Positions 48,995-61,700 are shown, numbered from the stretch's first letter. The stretch is 64,000 bases of DNA from Eudorina sp. 2006-703-Eu-15 (GCA_003117195.1 BDSI01000003.1:1524991-1588990), one strand, 5' to 3'. A program made the numbers and translations. Notes: generated by a model not told the origin, from the letters alone.

Positions 48995-49506
48995 GGCACT
49001 GAGCTGTTCATCTTTGCATTATACACGGTGCGCACGGGCATCACAGCGAGCAAGGCGACTTCCGCCGTACTCAAATCCCGTGAAAACCGCTTCATTTTGC
49101 TATTGCACGCCTTCATCCCTCGCAACACTTCGCAACACCGCCGTACAACGTTCGCACCCGGGGTCTCCCGGCTAAGTAACGAAAAACGTGAACCCGAAAC
49201 CCTGCACTCGTTCCCGCGGCCTTAAAATCCCCAACTGTACTACACCCCCCCACACACATGTACTACATTGGCATGAAGTCCTGCTTTGGGGATTTCAAGT
49301 CATGCCAATGTAGTGCTCAAGTCCAATTAGGTGGCCTCCAAAAGACCACCAATTCATGGGTGGCATGGCAACAACCGCAATAACGCAGGGAGTAGTGCGA
49401 CTGTACCACAAAGCGGGTGCAATAGCTTAGGCACGTTATACCCTGCCACCAGCCCACACTATGCATCAGTGGCGCAGTTGCTGTATGCTTTGGCTGAAAA
49501 GAGACC
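48995..49506. other. Spacer between HslU fragment and kinase-like gene
   Basis: No coding signal that could supply the missing HslU N-terminus. It contains the hairpin at 49262-49314. Some of it should be the 3' UTR of the minus-strand kinase-like gene ending at 49507. Confidence 0.55.
49262..49314. other. Perfect inverted repeat, 15-bp arms
   Basis: ACTACATTGGCATGA at 49262-49276 is exactly reversed and complemented at 49300-49314, with a 23-nt loop. It lies about 190 bp beyond the stop codon of the minus-strand kinase-like gene, so it may be transcribed in its 3' UTR. Confidence 0.9.
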
Positions 49507-52088
49507 TCACAGTGACGCCTCCGACAACCGGTGCTTGCCTGCCGCCCTGCGCGGCGCAGCCGTAGTGGGTTCAGAGTGGCTGGCAGTGCATGCGGCCAGC
49601 AGCTCGAGGTCGTGGGTGCGCCACAGGGGCTTGCCAAATGCCACGCCCATGGGCCACTGAATCTTGGGGTTCAGAAGCGCCGGGTAAGTGGCCTCGCCCT
49701 CGGGGCCCGACCACTCGAAATCCACGAACCGGACCTGCCATCCCGCAGGGTCCGCGGGGTCACGCTGCACCAGGCAGTTGGGGGGCCGCACATCCCCGTG
49801 CACCATGCCCGTTTTGGTGTGTGCCACCACCAGCGCCTCCTTCACCGCGCTCAGCGCCTTGTTGAACTCCCTGTCCGGCACGTCAGCGAGCTGACACCAG
49901 TCGGGCTTCGGCAGCCACTCCATCTCAACCAGCAGCCATCCGCCCGGCTGCTGCTTGGAGTGTAGCACCTGTCACATAGACACGAGTCGAAATCGCACAT
50001 ACGATACAGCAGCGCATTGCCCGTGGCGCCTGTTAAGCCACATGTGGGCAGAAACGCTACACACCTTCGGTGCGAGGCCGATTGCAGCCCAGGCCTCATG
50101 GGCCTCGAGTCCGTACTTGCGGCACAGCTTGACCACCACCTCGGACTGCACCGTCTCGCTGGCTCCGGCGCTACCAGCGCCGGCAGCACCGCCGGCGCCA
50201 CCACCTTCACCACTGCTGCCAGCAGCCGCCAGGCGCACATAGTAGGTGGGGTTGCGGGTCGAAATCTTCCGCGCTGACATGGCGTCATAGCGAGTGTCCA
50301 AGCCAATGGGCCAGGGCAGACCGCGCTCCTTGCCAGCTCACGCACACCCCCACGCAGAGCCGCCAGAAGGCGAGCCACCTGACGGCAGGGGTGAACAGGG
50401 GGTTGAAGGCATAAATAGACGAGTATCATTGCCGACTAGGCAAGCACACCGCACAAAGCGATGCGGAGAGCACCGAGGTCCTGAGCTGCTGTGCATTGAA
50501 ACCAGCCATAACAGCTTCCCCAGCCCTACATACCGGCATCAGCAGGCAGTCGGTGGCGGGGTGCGCTGGCAGCAGGTTGAGCAGCGGTGTGAGCGGGAAC
50601 AAGGTGACGCGGTCCACCCAGGCCATGGCGGACAGCCGCACGTGCGGGCCAACCACCTGAAGACACGTATCGAAAGACGGAGGGGCGGGAGCATTTGCGT
50701 TTTCACCCTGGATAAACACATCCGATACACTGGCTTGCTGGTCAAATAAGGTGCATCCAACGATGTGGGTTCATACCCATTCCGCTAACCTAAAGCCAGC
50801 CCCAGGCCATACCTCAAGCAGGAAAGCGGGGCAGCAGGTCTCCTTAAAAACGCGGCTCTCTGTGCGCTGCCGCCAGAAGTGGATGTGGTAGTTGGCGCCC
50901 TGAAAGTCCCCTGAGCCGCCTATGCCCGACTTGGCCTGCAACGCGCATCGTACAACACAAAGCACATAGCTTCCACAGAAACGCAGGCGCTGACACACTT
51001 GACGTGGTCAATGCTGAGGGTCAATGCATTGCCCACAACCTACCTCGAAGACCAGGTAAAGGTTGCCAGGGTTCCTCTCCGAGTCACACAGCGCCCCGTC
51101 CGGAATGGCGGAATCCGCAAAGCCAGATATCACCGGCACAGCCCTGATGCCAGCAAGGTACTGCCGCAGCAGCTCTTTGACGGCTTTGACTAGAGCCGCC
51201 TGTGCGTTTAGGAACAAAACGCCGTTGTCATTGAAGCATATGCGGCAGGTTGGCTGGCGGGCCAAAGACGTTCTTCAGTAGCCAACAGCATGATCATGTA
51301 TTGTATGTACCCACCTCATTCACGTAGATCTGTGCACCGATGCAGCACAGCTGAGCTGCGGCGGTGATAGTCGCCTCGTCCAAAGTCGCCTCATCCACAC
51401 CCGCGATAATATCCGACGCCCTGGCAAACACCGGGTGTATGAGCTCCGGAAGCTGCCCACCGGCTGTCGCCGCCGTTGGGCGCCAGTTGTTGATCAGCGG
51501 GCCAGCGGGATCCTGTTGCTCGCGAGACATCGAAGTCTGGGACGGCGGACCCATCAAGCGCACACGCTTCAGGTACACCTCGGGCCCTGAAAGTGCACCA
51601 GAGCACGAAATTCGTTGCACTGTCCGCATTTACCGCATAAGCAAGGTCGCGAGCCGGTCCTTGCAGATGAAAGGGCAGATGGTTTGACACTACACACCCT
51701 GCTGCACCTGCAGCAGCTGATCCCTCAGCTGCTGCTCCTTAGAGCGCAGCTGCTGCTTCTCGGTGCGCAGCTGCTGCTCCTTGGTGCGCAATTGCTGCTT
51801 CTCGGTGCGCAGCTGCTGCTCCTCGGTGCGCAATTGCTGCCGCTCCTGAAGGAGCAATAACTCAATGGCGCGCAGTTGCCGCTGCTCCTGTTCTAGCTTA
51901 GCGTGCTCTTCAGCACTTAACGACGGTCCCTCGAGACGCTCGGCAACGCGTCGGAGCTCCACCGCAAGGCGATCAATGTCGTCGCTGGTCTTGGCAATCT
52001 CAAGCTCAGTTTTCCTAATTTGATTGCAGACACTTTGGATTTCATTTTCAACTGATTTGACATCAGCACTGTCAGATTTCGAAGACAT
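49507..52088 (-). CDS. Coiled-coil plus atypical kinase-like protein, apparent frameshift
   Basis: Exons 52088-51698, 51586-51315, 51199-51044, 50935-50813, 50656-50534, 50378-50065 and 49968-49507 fit in phase except for one internal shift. Residues 1-130 are a heptad-rich coiled coil with repeats of QQLRTEK/QQLRTKE. Middle exons give segments such as QIYVNEAALVKAVKELLRQY, NPGNLYLVFEAKSG and CPAFLLEVVGPHVRLSAMAW. The last part has VVKLCRKYG, GGWLLVEMEWLP, VHGDVRPPNCLV and VRFVDFEWSG. That is an HGD catalytic-loop equivalent and a DFE in place of DFG, as I recall for a paralogous family in volvocine algae. Exon 50378-50065 is 314 nt: it enters as VARLLAALRGGVREL and leaves in another frame as LPWPIGLDTRYDAM. 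So there is a one-base frameshift near 50300-50350, real or a sequence error. It could be a recent pseudogene. Confidence 0.72.
51700..51850. repeat. In-frame tandem repeats encoding the coiled coil
   Basis: Six to seven copies of a 21-bp unit (minus strand CAGCAGCTGCGCACCGAGAAG-like) encode QQLRTEK heptads. Unit length equals seven codons, so copy-number change keeps frame and heptad register. Confidence 0.9.
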
Positions 52089-53323
52089 CTTGTTTCAACT
52101 AAGCTTGGGTCCTTGGGAATACTATTGAGGCTATATGTACTTCATACCTAGGACAGAAGTTCTGCAATCAGAAGCTGATATCGGATAGCCTCGTCCCTTG
52201 TGGCCTAAAAGCGTAACAATGGCAGGGCTCCTGGTGTACCCTTGCAAAGCGGCAATCTTCGGGGTACTTCCTCTGGACGAGCGAAGTGCGATCGGGGCAT
52301 CGGGCACAAGTTCCGAAGTCTAATAATGCAATTTCTACGGTCTAGGTCATTGTACTAGTGCACAAAGTTGCATCCCTAAGTCGGCTCCTTCCAGCCTTAC
52401 GTCATTAAATTAAGGTCGACCTTCAGCGCGTGCTTGCGGTGCGCGCTCGCGTCGCACCTGCACCGGACATGCGCTGAGAGCTCGAAGCTCCTCGGATCTC
52501 TGATAGTCTCTATCATGAACCCTGAAAAGCTAGGAAGCAATGCCCTGCGCGGCTAAAGGCCCTCGCGCTCGACACGCTCAGCCAAAGTTGCACCCTTCGC
52601 AAAGCTAAAATTTACAGTCACGTTCGAGGGTCACCCATTCAGCGGCCCCAAGCGATGATGAGCGCCATTTGGGCTCCCCAGGCAACAAACCAGCCTCACA
52701 TGCTGCGAGGCTTGCACTGAGTGACCCTGGGCACCAAGGCTTGACGGACAAAGACATAGGCGAGCCCGTCCTCCGGCGAGGAGGGACAGCCGGGGAGGGA
52801 CAGCCGGCCAGTCATGGTACCCACAACACTCGCGCGCACGTGTTGTGTTTTCGGCTTCGGTCTTTCCATTGGGCTGGCGGCTTACATGCCCAGGCAGATA
52901 TGCGAGCAGTCATAAATACACACGCACACACGCGCCTATGCACATATACGTTCATGTGTCAGGCCGTATGCATGACACGCGGGCGCGGGCGCGGGAAAGC
53001 ATGCGCGAAAAAAACTCCTTAGCGCATGCGCGCACGTTGGCTGTTCCACTCAAATGAGTCTGCATCAACATGAGATCAGAAATAATGTGCCATCATAAGC
53101 GCAGCAGAAACGCTGTTGTAGGTTCGCGACACCGGAGGCAAGGCCCAAGGTAGGATCAGCTGGCTGGTCCGTTGCAGAAGCGACGCCGCGCAGCTGTCCA
53201 TAACGCTGATGTAAGCACTATGTGTGCAAGATGATGACAATGGAGCAGAGGCTCGGTCCAGGAAACGAATGATGTGATGAACGACCTTACATGTCTCTTC
53301 CGCTAGGCCAGGTCCATAACCTA

Positions 53324-53389
53324 GCGAAAGGGGCCTACTAGCTTTGCTCTTCGGCAATAGCCGATGAGCAACTAGTAGGCCCCTTTCGC
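53324..53389. other. 66-nt near-perfect hairpin
   Basis: Arms GCGAAAGGGGCCTACTAG (53324-53341) and its exact complement (53372-53389) enclose further nested pairs, TTGCTC/GAGCAA and TCGGC/GCCGA, around an AATA loop. Nearly every base is paired. It resembles a small-RNA precursor or the tip of a transposable element. Confidence 0.92.
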
Positions 53390-53589
53390 CCCTTTAGCAA
53401 ATTGAGACATAGCACAAAGGCAAAGCCTCGACCTAAATCACAAGACAAACAAGTACGACATTCTACTATCGGAGATAGTCCCGAAACCAAAAGAAACGGG
53501 AAACCGAATCACACAACGACTCACGATAACCGCAAATAACCGAATTGGAGCAGTAAACAGACGGGTGCAGTCGATCGGCGTGACATGGC

Positions 53590-53908
53590 TCGTGGCAGTG
53601 CCCAGCGACCGCTCGTGGAGCCCCCCTCACCGAACAATCACCGTGACAAATTCACAAAAACCTAACGGAAGTCCGGCCCCCTACAGCAGCTGAGGGCAGG
53701 CCAGGCCTCCGACTCGGGCCACGGGTATGTAGTGTAACCGTTACAAGGTGGACCCGTATCCCGACCCGTATCCCACGGGTAGGTGAACCCACATGCAGCA
53801 CACCTACACGCATACCAAATTACCAACGCTCTCAGACACACACATCTGCTCCTCTCTTAGTCACCGAGAGCCGGCCCTGAACCCGCCGTCTGCGGGGCAT
53901 CGGGTATG
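53590..53908. repeat. Dispersed repeat pair, copy B
   Basis: Second copy of the segment at 47306-47532, same orientation, with an extra insertion around 53733-53780 that includes doubled CCCGTATCCC words. Confidence 0.8.
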
Positions 53909-54497
53909 AGACTGCTTGGTGCAGGGACTACTAAAAGCTAGGTGTTCGACGGCCTGTTAAGAGCTGGACTACAGGTGCGGGCGTCCTTCAATGTATTTTG
54001 TGCGTGCCTGGCAGGAGCCTCCAAACGGGGCGCAACATGTGCTGTTCAATGGAGGCCCTCGATGTCGCGAAAGTTGGAAGCATGGGTTCTTCAGGGGGCC
54101 CAGAGGAAGCGAGACGACATGGCTGAGCTACCACCGTGCTTTTCAGCGCGTTTCCTCTTTTTTTAATATTAAGGATGTTACAGCGGGTCATCGGTGACAG
54201 CCAACGGCGACAGCCGAGGCTTCCTCAACATACACTGCCTAAACGAACTTATGCCTAAGCGCAGCATGCCTACGACAAGCGCAGCATGCCTTACAAGCGC
54301 AGCATGCCTATGTTTTCTCTGTTGAGGGTGTTGAGCCCGGGGGCCTCGTCGAGAACCAGCAGCGAATCCACCCCAGGACAGCAGTGCAGGTAAGCAGTGG
54401 TCTAGGCAGAGCTGGACAGGCAGCGCAGAGCAGGTCAGTGCAGGGCCGGACAGGACATGATGGCGTTGAGGTATGGAGGTGTCTTGCCGCCTTTGGC

Positions 54498-54565
54498 GGT
54501 GGGGCCTGCTGGGGCTTGCCCTGGTATACACCGTCGATCCCTTTGGGGTCCGCTGTAACGTTCAT
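54498..54565. repeat. 68-bp direct repeat, copy 1
   Basis: Differs at four positions from 55299-55366. Both copies contain the blocks CTTGCCCTGGTATACACCG and GATCCCTTTGGGGTCC. Confidence 0.93.
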
Positions 54566-55298
54566 TCATTCATGATGCAACGTATTGTTAGCTTACGTAG
54601 TTGCAAAGGGTTGCGACGGGGCGAAGCGACTGCCGGAGCTCCCATGGCTGGTTCTGTGTGACTGTCGTACAACTGGATCGCAGGGGGGATATTTATGTCC
54701 TTCGCTCTCCTGGTTAACTCATTCTGCCTTCACGCAGACAGCTGACTGGCTGCTTTCCAGCCCGCGCATCCCTGCAGTCACTCTCAGAGCACGGGAGGAG
54801 ATTGCCACGGAGGTCTTGACTCCAGGTTTGGGGTAGCAGCCCAGCCCTTGGCCAGGGTCAGAAATGTATCTCACATATTGACCTTGATGACCAGCTGTGT
54901 GGCCTGGTGCGGCCTGGTGCGACGGGTATTTACCAATGACTCTACTGTGGGTCGACTGCAGCATCGTTGCCTCACATGTAACGGGCCAGATTTGGGGTTC
55001 GGCAGATTTTACGAATGCCATCTATACCACACAGACTGGGCTTCACCCTATCGCCCCAAGAATCGTTGAAGTCTTGAGAGGACGCGGCGAAGCACAACCT
55101 GGAGGAACCTGGTTCTAGCTGCCATACTAACGCGCCAACCCATCGGCAGAAGAGATTGGGCAGGTGGGGTCCGATGTAACGGAGGTCTGCTGGTGAAACG
55201 GCTTCATGGTAGATAGGTGATAGCGCCCTCGTGGGCGGGGGAAACGTGCCGGTGGAATGTAGGCCTGCGGCGCCCTGTGTGACACATATGAGCTTGTC

Positions 55299-55366
55299 GG
55301 TGGGGCCTGCTGGGACTTGCCCTGGTATACACCGGTGATCCCTTTGGGGTCCACTGTAACGTTCAT
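55299..55366. repeat. 68-bp direct repeat, copy 2
   Basis: Partner of 54498-54565, about 800 bp away in the same orientation. On the minus strand both read as DPKGI-GVYQGK-QQAPP peptides, which hints at a larger decayed element. Confidence 0.93.
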
Positions 55367-55788
55367 CCAACCTTTCATATGAGCTGGCTTGGATCCTTAA
55401 TGTGGCCCTCTAACTGTTTGTCACCGTCATGGGGAGGACATCTGCTGTCTAAATCTTGGTTGTGCTCGCATTCGCTCGCTGCGACAGGCGACTGAAGCAC
55501 CACCACACGGCATCACGAGCGTACATTGCGCTGGGAAGCTTCATTGTTAAGGCGAGAAACATAATACATCACCGTGTTTCAGATAGAGTATCATATGTAC
55601 GGACGTCTCCGGAACCACACATTCCAGTTGTCAGAGTTGCTTCTATCGTCGACAAATTTCGCAGTTTGTTATAGAATAACTGTCTTAATTACAAAAAGTT
55701 ATCCGGACGGCTTGCTTCACGAATTGAAGAGTAGTTAAAGTGTACACATTACCATCAATTGGTTGTGTTTTTGCCTCAGTTTTTCATC

Positions 55789-58700
55789 ATGAAGTTGCAT
55801 AGGAGTGCAGTTGATTCTTACAATCGGTCTCTGGTACAACAACCTCTCTCCGTCCATCCAAGTCAAGCGCTTTTGCGGTCGCATGTGGAACCTTCTCGCT
55901 CAAGGAAATTAACCACTCCTGTATGTTCAGCAGTAGCGGACACAACGGTCAAAGTGGGTGTGGCAAGCTCCTATGTCAGCCAGAAGGCTAGGCGAGCACT
56001 CTTTGAGTGCGCAGAGGAGCAGGTGCGTGAAGTGGGACCAGAAAGTTTCGCTAACCCCAGCCCAACTCCGGACTCGACTGAAACAGATGTGGCTTGCACG
56101 CGCCGCATCTGAAACCCGTGGCCCACATTGCGATTGGGGCGGTCCGTTTTTTTTGCATAATACTTGTTCCTCAACCCTTGCGCATCGTCACTTGCGCAAG
56201 GAGCCCAACCTATCAGATTTATTCCAAAAACACGCACAGCGTCGTATCAAGCCTCCCCATGCCCACTTACGGCATGTCGCAAACCTCCCTGTGCGCACCT
56301 CTTCGCTCCTCTCCGCATCCGCTCTGATGGAACTGGACGCCCAGGTCTCCGCGGCCGCGGCGCCCCTGGTATCCGGCCGCCTGCCCGCCTGGCTCAGCGG
56401 CGCCCTGTTGCTCAACGGCGGCGGCGACTATCGGGGCATGCAGCACATGTTCGACGGCTACGCCTGCATGACGCGCGTACACGTGGACGGTGCGGCAGGG
56501 CGCGTCACCGCCACCCAGCGCTTCCTGGACTCGGACGCTTACAGGTGGGCTGCGGGGCGCCGGAGAGGTGGTGCGTGGACGGGAGAGACGTAGGGGCGTT
56601 GGGTGGCTGACGGGGCGCTGCTGTGCGCGTGACGACAGGGGGCCACCTTCGGCGGATAGGAGACGGAGGGGCGCGGCCTAACGGGCAGCGACAGCGCTGG
56701 GCCGGTTGGTTGGCGGGTTGCCACGCGTTGCCAGCCGCTGCATCGGGACCGGGAGGGGTTGGCTCGGTTAGTGTTGAGTACTTGAGTAAGGGGCCGCTCG
56801 CGGACCGATATTCGGTAGCGAAATGAGCGGCAGGTGATGTGCTAGAGTTTAGAGAAGAAACCCGCCCGGTAGAGTGTTAAGTGCCCGGCGGAGGAAGGAT
56901 CTGCCCTTCTGCTGGAAGCTCCCCTTGCCGGAGCGGCAGGTTGGCATCGGGCCCGGAGTCTGCGGAGCACCGCGTTTCGCTATCCACGATGTCTGATCGG
57001 TGTACGGCACGTGACCGCAGGAGCTTCAGCCGTACCGGCCGCATGCGGTACCGCGAGTTCCAGACGCCCGTGCCGGCGGAGGGACCCGTGGGTCGCGCCT
57101 TGGCTGTCCTGGGCAACACGATCGCGCTGGTGAGGCGCAGCTGCCGTACATTGCCGTACGTTTACGAGCATACAGGGGGCGAAGTTGACGCACGGGGCCA
57201 TGGGGATGGGTTGGCGCGGGGTTGGGGCGGGGCGGGGCGCTGCCTACCCGCCTTACGCGTGCGCAGTACCAACGAGCCCTTGCATGTGGGATCCGTTGGG
57301 CGGCCGGGCACACAGAGCGCGGAAGCGCATGGGGGTACCTGCGCACAGGTAACCGGAGTAGGTTACCTGGGGGAAGGTGTCAGGCAGAGCGCGGGGCTCT
57401 AGGGCAGTTGCGGCGAAGCAGCGAACCTGACCCGCCGTGGCTCCCCTGGCTTCCAGATGAGCAAGGGCCGAGCCTTCACGGACAACGCCTCGGTCAGCAT
57501 CATCCCCTTGCCGGGCGACAAGGTGCTGGCGCTGAGCGGTACGGACTGTACTGTACGGCTGTCCGGAGTGTACGGTCGGGGGTGGTAGTATAGTACGACG
57601 GAACTCCGGGGCGGGGTGGGGGTTGGATGGGAGGGGCGGACCGTTGCCCCTTAAAACCGCCGGGTCGCGTGAGAAGTCCGAGAGCGTCGATGCACGCAGA
57701 GCTCTGGTTTGCGTGTGTACGAGGAGACCGGTTTCGGAGCGCGTGCATTGCGGCGCCGCGGCGCGACGCCCAGGCGCGGGGCCAGACTAGGTGCATCCGC
57801 GGAACTCCCAAATGCATTTCTCAGTCATGGGGGTTGGTGCAGAGCTGCTTCGTCGCCATGCCCTTCTGCGGAGCAGCCTCCCCTGGAGGGAGCTCGCGTC
57901 CATCAGAGCTGTACGGCATCTCCATTAGGGTGGGTGCGGCCACAGAAGTCCCCGTTCCAGCGACACCGCGAGCCCCCCCCCAACGCCTCCCGCCCGCACA
58001 TAGAGACCCGCTCGGCAGCGTACATCGTGGACTCCGCTACCCTGGACACTGTACGGCAAGTCGAGTACGGCGACAACCTGCCGGGCGACTTGACTACGGC
58101 ACACCCGAAACTGGCCCCGGACGGTTCCATCATCAACTTCACGCGCTCGCTGCCTCTGGGCGGTTACCACGTGTATCGCCAGGATCCAGTCACTCTGAAG
58201 CGGACCCAGATCGCGTTTGTACGGTGGGTAACGGCGTCGTACGGCATAGCACACCTCCTTCCGGTGCGGGCCGGCGCAGCGCCTGCGTTGTTCGCCGGGT
58301 CTGCCGGGTCGCGCGGGTGCTGCGGTGTCCCTAACGGCGATGCCGCGTGTTGGTGTTTGCCTGTCTTCATTTGTCGTGTTTATATATTGACGAAGCATAT
58401 GGCTGTTCGTGATTGGGGTATCGACCGCGGACGGATAATGATACCGCTGCCGTTGCCGCCTTGGCCCGACTGCGGGAGGTCCGTCGGAGCGCCGACAGCC
58501 GCCCGAAGATGTAGAGCCCTGGGCCGTGTCTCCCATGCCGCCCAGCGTCCCTGCGGCCCGCCCCCCCCGGCCCCGCGTCGGTTACAGTTCGCTCTTCACC
58601 TGACCCTCGCTCTGACAGTCGGCAATCAGCGCAGGTCATCGTTGCCTACCCATCTCACCAACCTCCCTCTCCCCGGGCCCGCCGGGCTCCCCCCCCGCTC

Positions 58701-61700
58701 CCTTCCACACACACCCCCTCAGCGACCTGGACCCGTTCGCGCCCTGCTGGGTGCACGACATGGCCATCACCTCATCCCACCTGGTGGTAGTGGAGGGCCC
58801 GCTGTTCTTCAACATGGGCTCGCTGGTGCTGGGCACACCGCGGCCGTACGCGTTCATGGACTGGCGGCCCGAGGTACGGCACGACGGCCGATTGGGCGTA
58901 CGGTGTACGGCACCGCGTGAAACGGGTGATGCGTCTGTGTGTGTGTATGGTTCACCCGGATCTCCACGGCTAGGTCCGTCCGGTATGCGCTACTATGGAG
59001 GAGGAGTTTGGGGGGAGTGTGGGAAGAGGTATCGGGCTACTCTTCAGGATGTGGGGCATGGTTGTGCGCCGCCATGATGTGACACTTTAAGTCCGGCACA
59101 GCGCGGGAAGGAAGAGCCAGCGGGCTTTTCAGCCAGGTGCCCTCCCTCCTTGTGAGAAGAGAGGGGTTCAGGGCGCTGTGCTGCCGACCAGCAGGGCTTT
59201 GCCCCGCGGGGACTGAGAGTGCTTGGCTGTCAGCTGCGGGGCGGCGGGGAGGCGATGCGTGCCGCCCCTCGCCGGCGCGCAGAAAGGTGCGGCGGATGCG
59301 GTACGGTGCTTGCCATTTGCGCTGGCTGGCTGGCACAGGCCTAGGATCGCCATCGCCCGTAACCCAGTGAGGTTGACCAGCCCTGCCCTCTTGGTGGATG
59401 GCTCGGAGGTGCGACGGGCCCTGACCTGTAGGTTTTCTTTTGCAAGTTATGGGCTCCGGAACCAGAAAGTTTGAGCGCATCCGTGATTGCCATCCCAGGA
59501 CGGATAGCGAAGCACGGGTGTCGTGCGGCAGGCGGTACATCGGACACTTGCCCTTGGGCTGTCCGCGACGACAAGAGACATTCCCGGACAACCTCTTCAC
59601 CGGTTCTATGCGCCCTAATCCCCACCCCTCCCACCCTCCCTTTACCCTAAGCCCTAAACCCTAAACCCTGCCGCGCGGCGCACTTTTCGCGGGCGCGTGT
59701 TCCCCCGCTGCTGCTACAGGCGGGCACCCGGGTGCATGTCATCGCCTTGGACGGATCCGGGGTACGTGCGCGGGTCCGGGCGGGGACTGGTCACCGCTGG
59801 GATCAGCGACAGGGAAGGCAGCAGGGGACCCGTGGGAGGACCGCCTGGTGTGCTGACGTGTCACGTGTGTGGGGCAGTGCCCTTCGGGATGATGCCGTCA
59901 CCGGGTGGGGTGGTGTAGGAAAATTGGTAGACGTATTTAAACTGCGCTGCTGCTGTCACGGTGGGATGGGGCACCACGTTGGACCGACCCGCGGGACACG
60001 TGCCTGTGGGCACGTGACCTGTGGTACGGTGCACGCGGGGCATCGAAAACGCGGGGGGGGGGCAGGAGTCGACCGGGGGAAGAGAAGCCTTGTTGGGCAT
60101 ATGCCCCGCGGGGCCGCTGGGAGGTTGCTTGCGAAAAGGTTTTGCTGGGGGAAACCGACGGCTGCACTGTTGGGTTCGTGCGATGCCAAGAGAGGCGAGG
60201 CGAGGCGAGGCGAGAGGCGCGTCGGGGCACGAGGGAGGACGCTAGCGGCATCTCGGGAGTCCGCGTTGTGTGGATGCATGGACTACCTGTATACCTTGTA
60301 TACTCGCGGAAGTACGCCCAGCAACAGAGTCTCCTGGGACTCCACGGGCTTCGCTCCAGCTCATGTTGCGCGGGTTATTTCTGTGGCCTCATGAAGTGCG
60401 TCGACGATTCTGCGCCTTCATGAACAACCACGCCTGCGTCCACATCTGATTGCGACCTCTGGCTGCCCTGGCCATGTGACTCAATACGGTCATCCTGATC
60501 TGGGCGGATCTGACACTGTTAAAACACATTTAACGCATCTGACACCGAAACCCAAACCCTGTGTTGCACCCCCACGTCGCTAGGTGGTGACCCACACGGC
60601 GCCCCCCTTCTTCACCTTCCACTTCGCCAACGCCTTCGAGCGCCCCACTGGATCCGGCTCCGGAACCGAGATCTGCGTCGACTTCAGCGTGTACGACGAT
60701 CCGGAGATCGTGAACGACCTGTCGCTGGCGCGCCTGAGAGCCTTCCCTGGTGCAGGTCAGGCGTCGTGTTGCGTTGCGCTGAGTGCTGTCCCAACTGGCT
60801 TGCGTGGTTTGTGGTCTGTCTCGCCCTGGACCCCCCCGCCGCCATCGTCCATCACAGCGCGCACAGCACGTGTACCGTACTCTCACCACCCCTTTCGCGA
60901 CAACCCCCCGTGAACCCAATCCGCAGACATCTCCCCCAGCTGGCTGCGCCGCCTGACCATCCCGTTGCGGGACGCCTCCGGCCGACCCGTGGGTCCGTCC
61001 GCCCTGGCAGCTCCGGCGCCGCTGCTGAACGACGAGGACGCGTACGGGAACTTCATCGAGTTCCCCGCTTTCAACCCCAGGTACTGCCCCGGGTGCCCCG
61101 GGCACGACGTCGTGCCCGGGGGCGGGGGGAAGGTTAAATTGAAAAAAGAAATAAACCCTAGAAGAACGAACCCGGGCACACCCGGGGCGGGGGGGAAAGG
61201 TCTAGGCCCTTGTCGTGGACGGTCAAAGCCCGATACACGTTGACTTCTCTAGCGATGACTTAGGAATAGCAGAGAATGCAGGTTCTAGTGACGAGTGGAA
61301 TGGTTGCTAGTTGTTTCGGTTACGTACGGCGGTACGGCCGATTGCAGAGCGGATGGCGCCGTGGCAGCTTGTCAGCGGCGGCCGAGACTGAGCTCGGTAT
61401 CTGCCGTTGTTGCTAATCCAATTATGTTAATGCCCTTCTGCCAGGGCATACTCCCCGCCCTCCCGACCCGGGCGGCAGCCGGTGAACGGATGCGGTGTAC
61501 GGATGGGGACGTGGGATGTTAGGGTTGCAACGGAGCCGGTTTGGACGATTCAGCAACAACCGGCTACGGGTCCAGCGTCGAACAAAATGCCCACGTGTGT
61601 TGCCCTGCAGGTTGTGTTGTTTGGGACTGGTGTTTGCACTTCACACATGTCTTGGTACGAACGTAACTGAGGAACTAGAAGGATACCCGCCACCCTCGCG

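Larger units (their letters stand above)
52089..55788. other. Divergent intergenic region between kinase-like and CCD8-like genes
   Basis: Both flanking genes start outward, so the region should hold two promoters. It contains a long hairpin (53324-53389), the second copy of the dispersed repeat, AGCGCAGCATGCC repeats (54257-54308) and a 68-bp direct repeat pair. No protein-coding gene was recognised. Confidence 0.5.

Noticed and set aside
49507..52088. Kinase-like gene as the missing HslU 5' half
   Set aside because: None of its exons contains Walker A or B or other AAA+ motifs, and it has its own start and stop.
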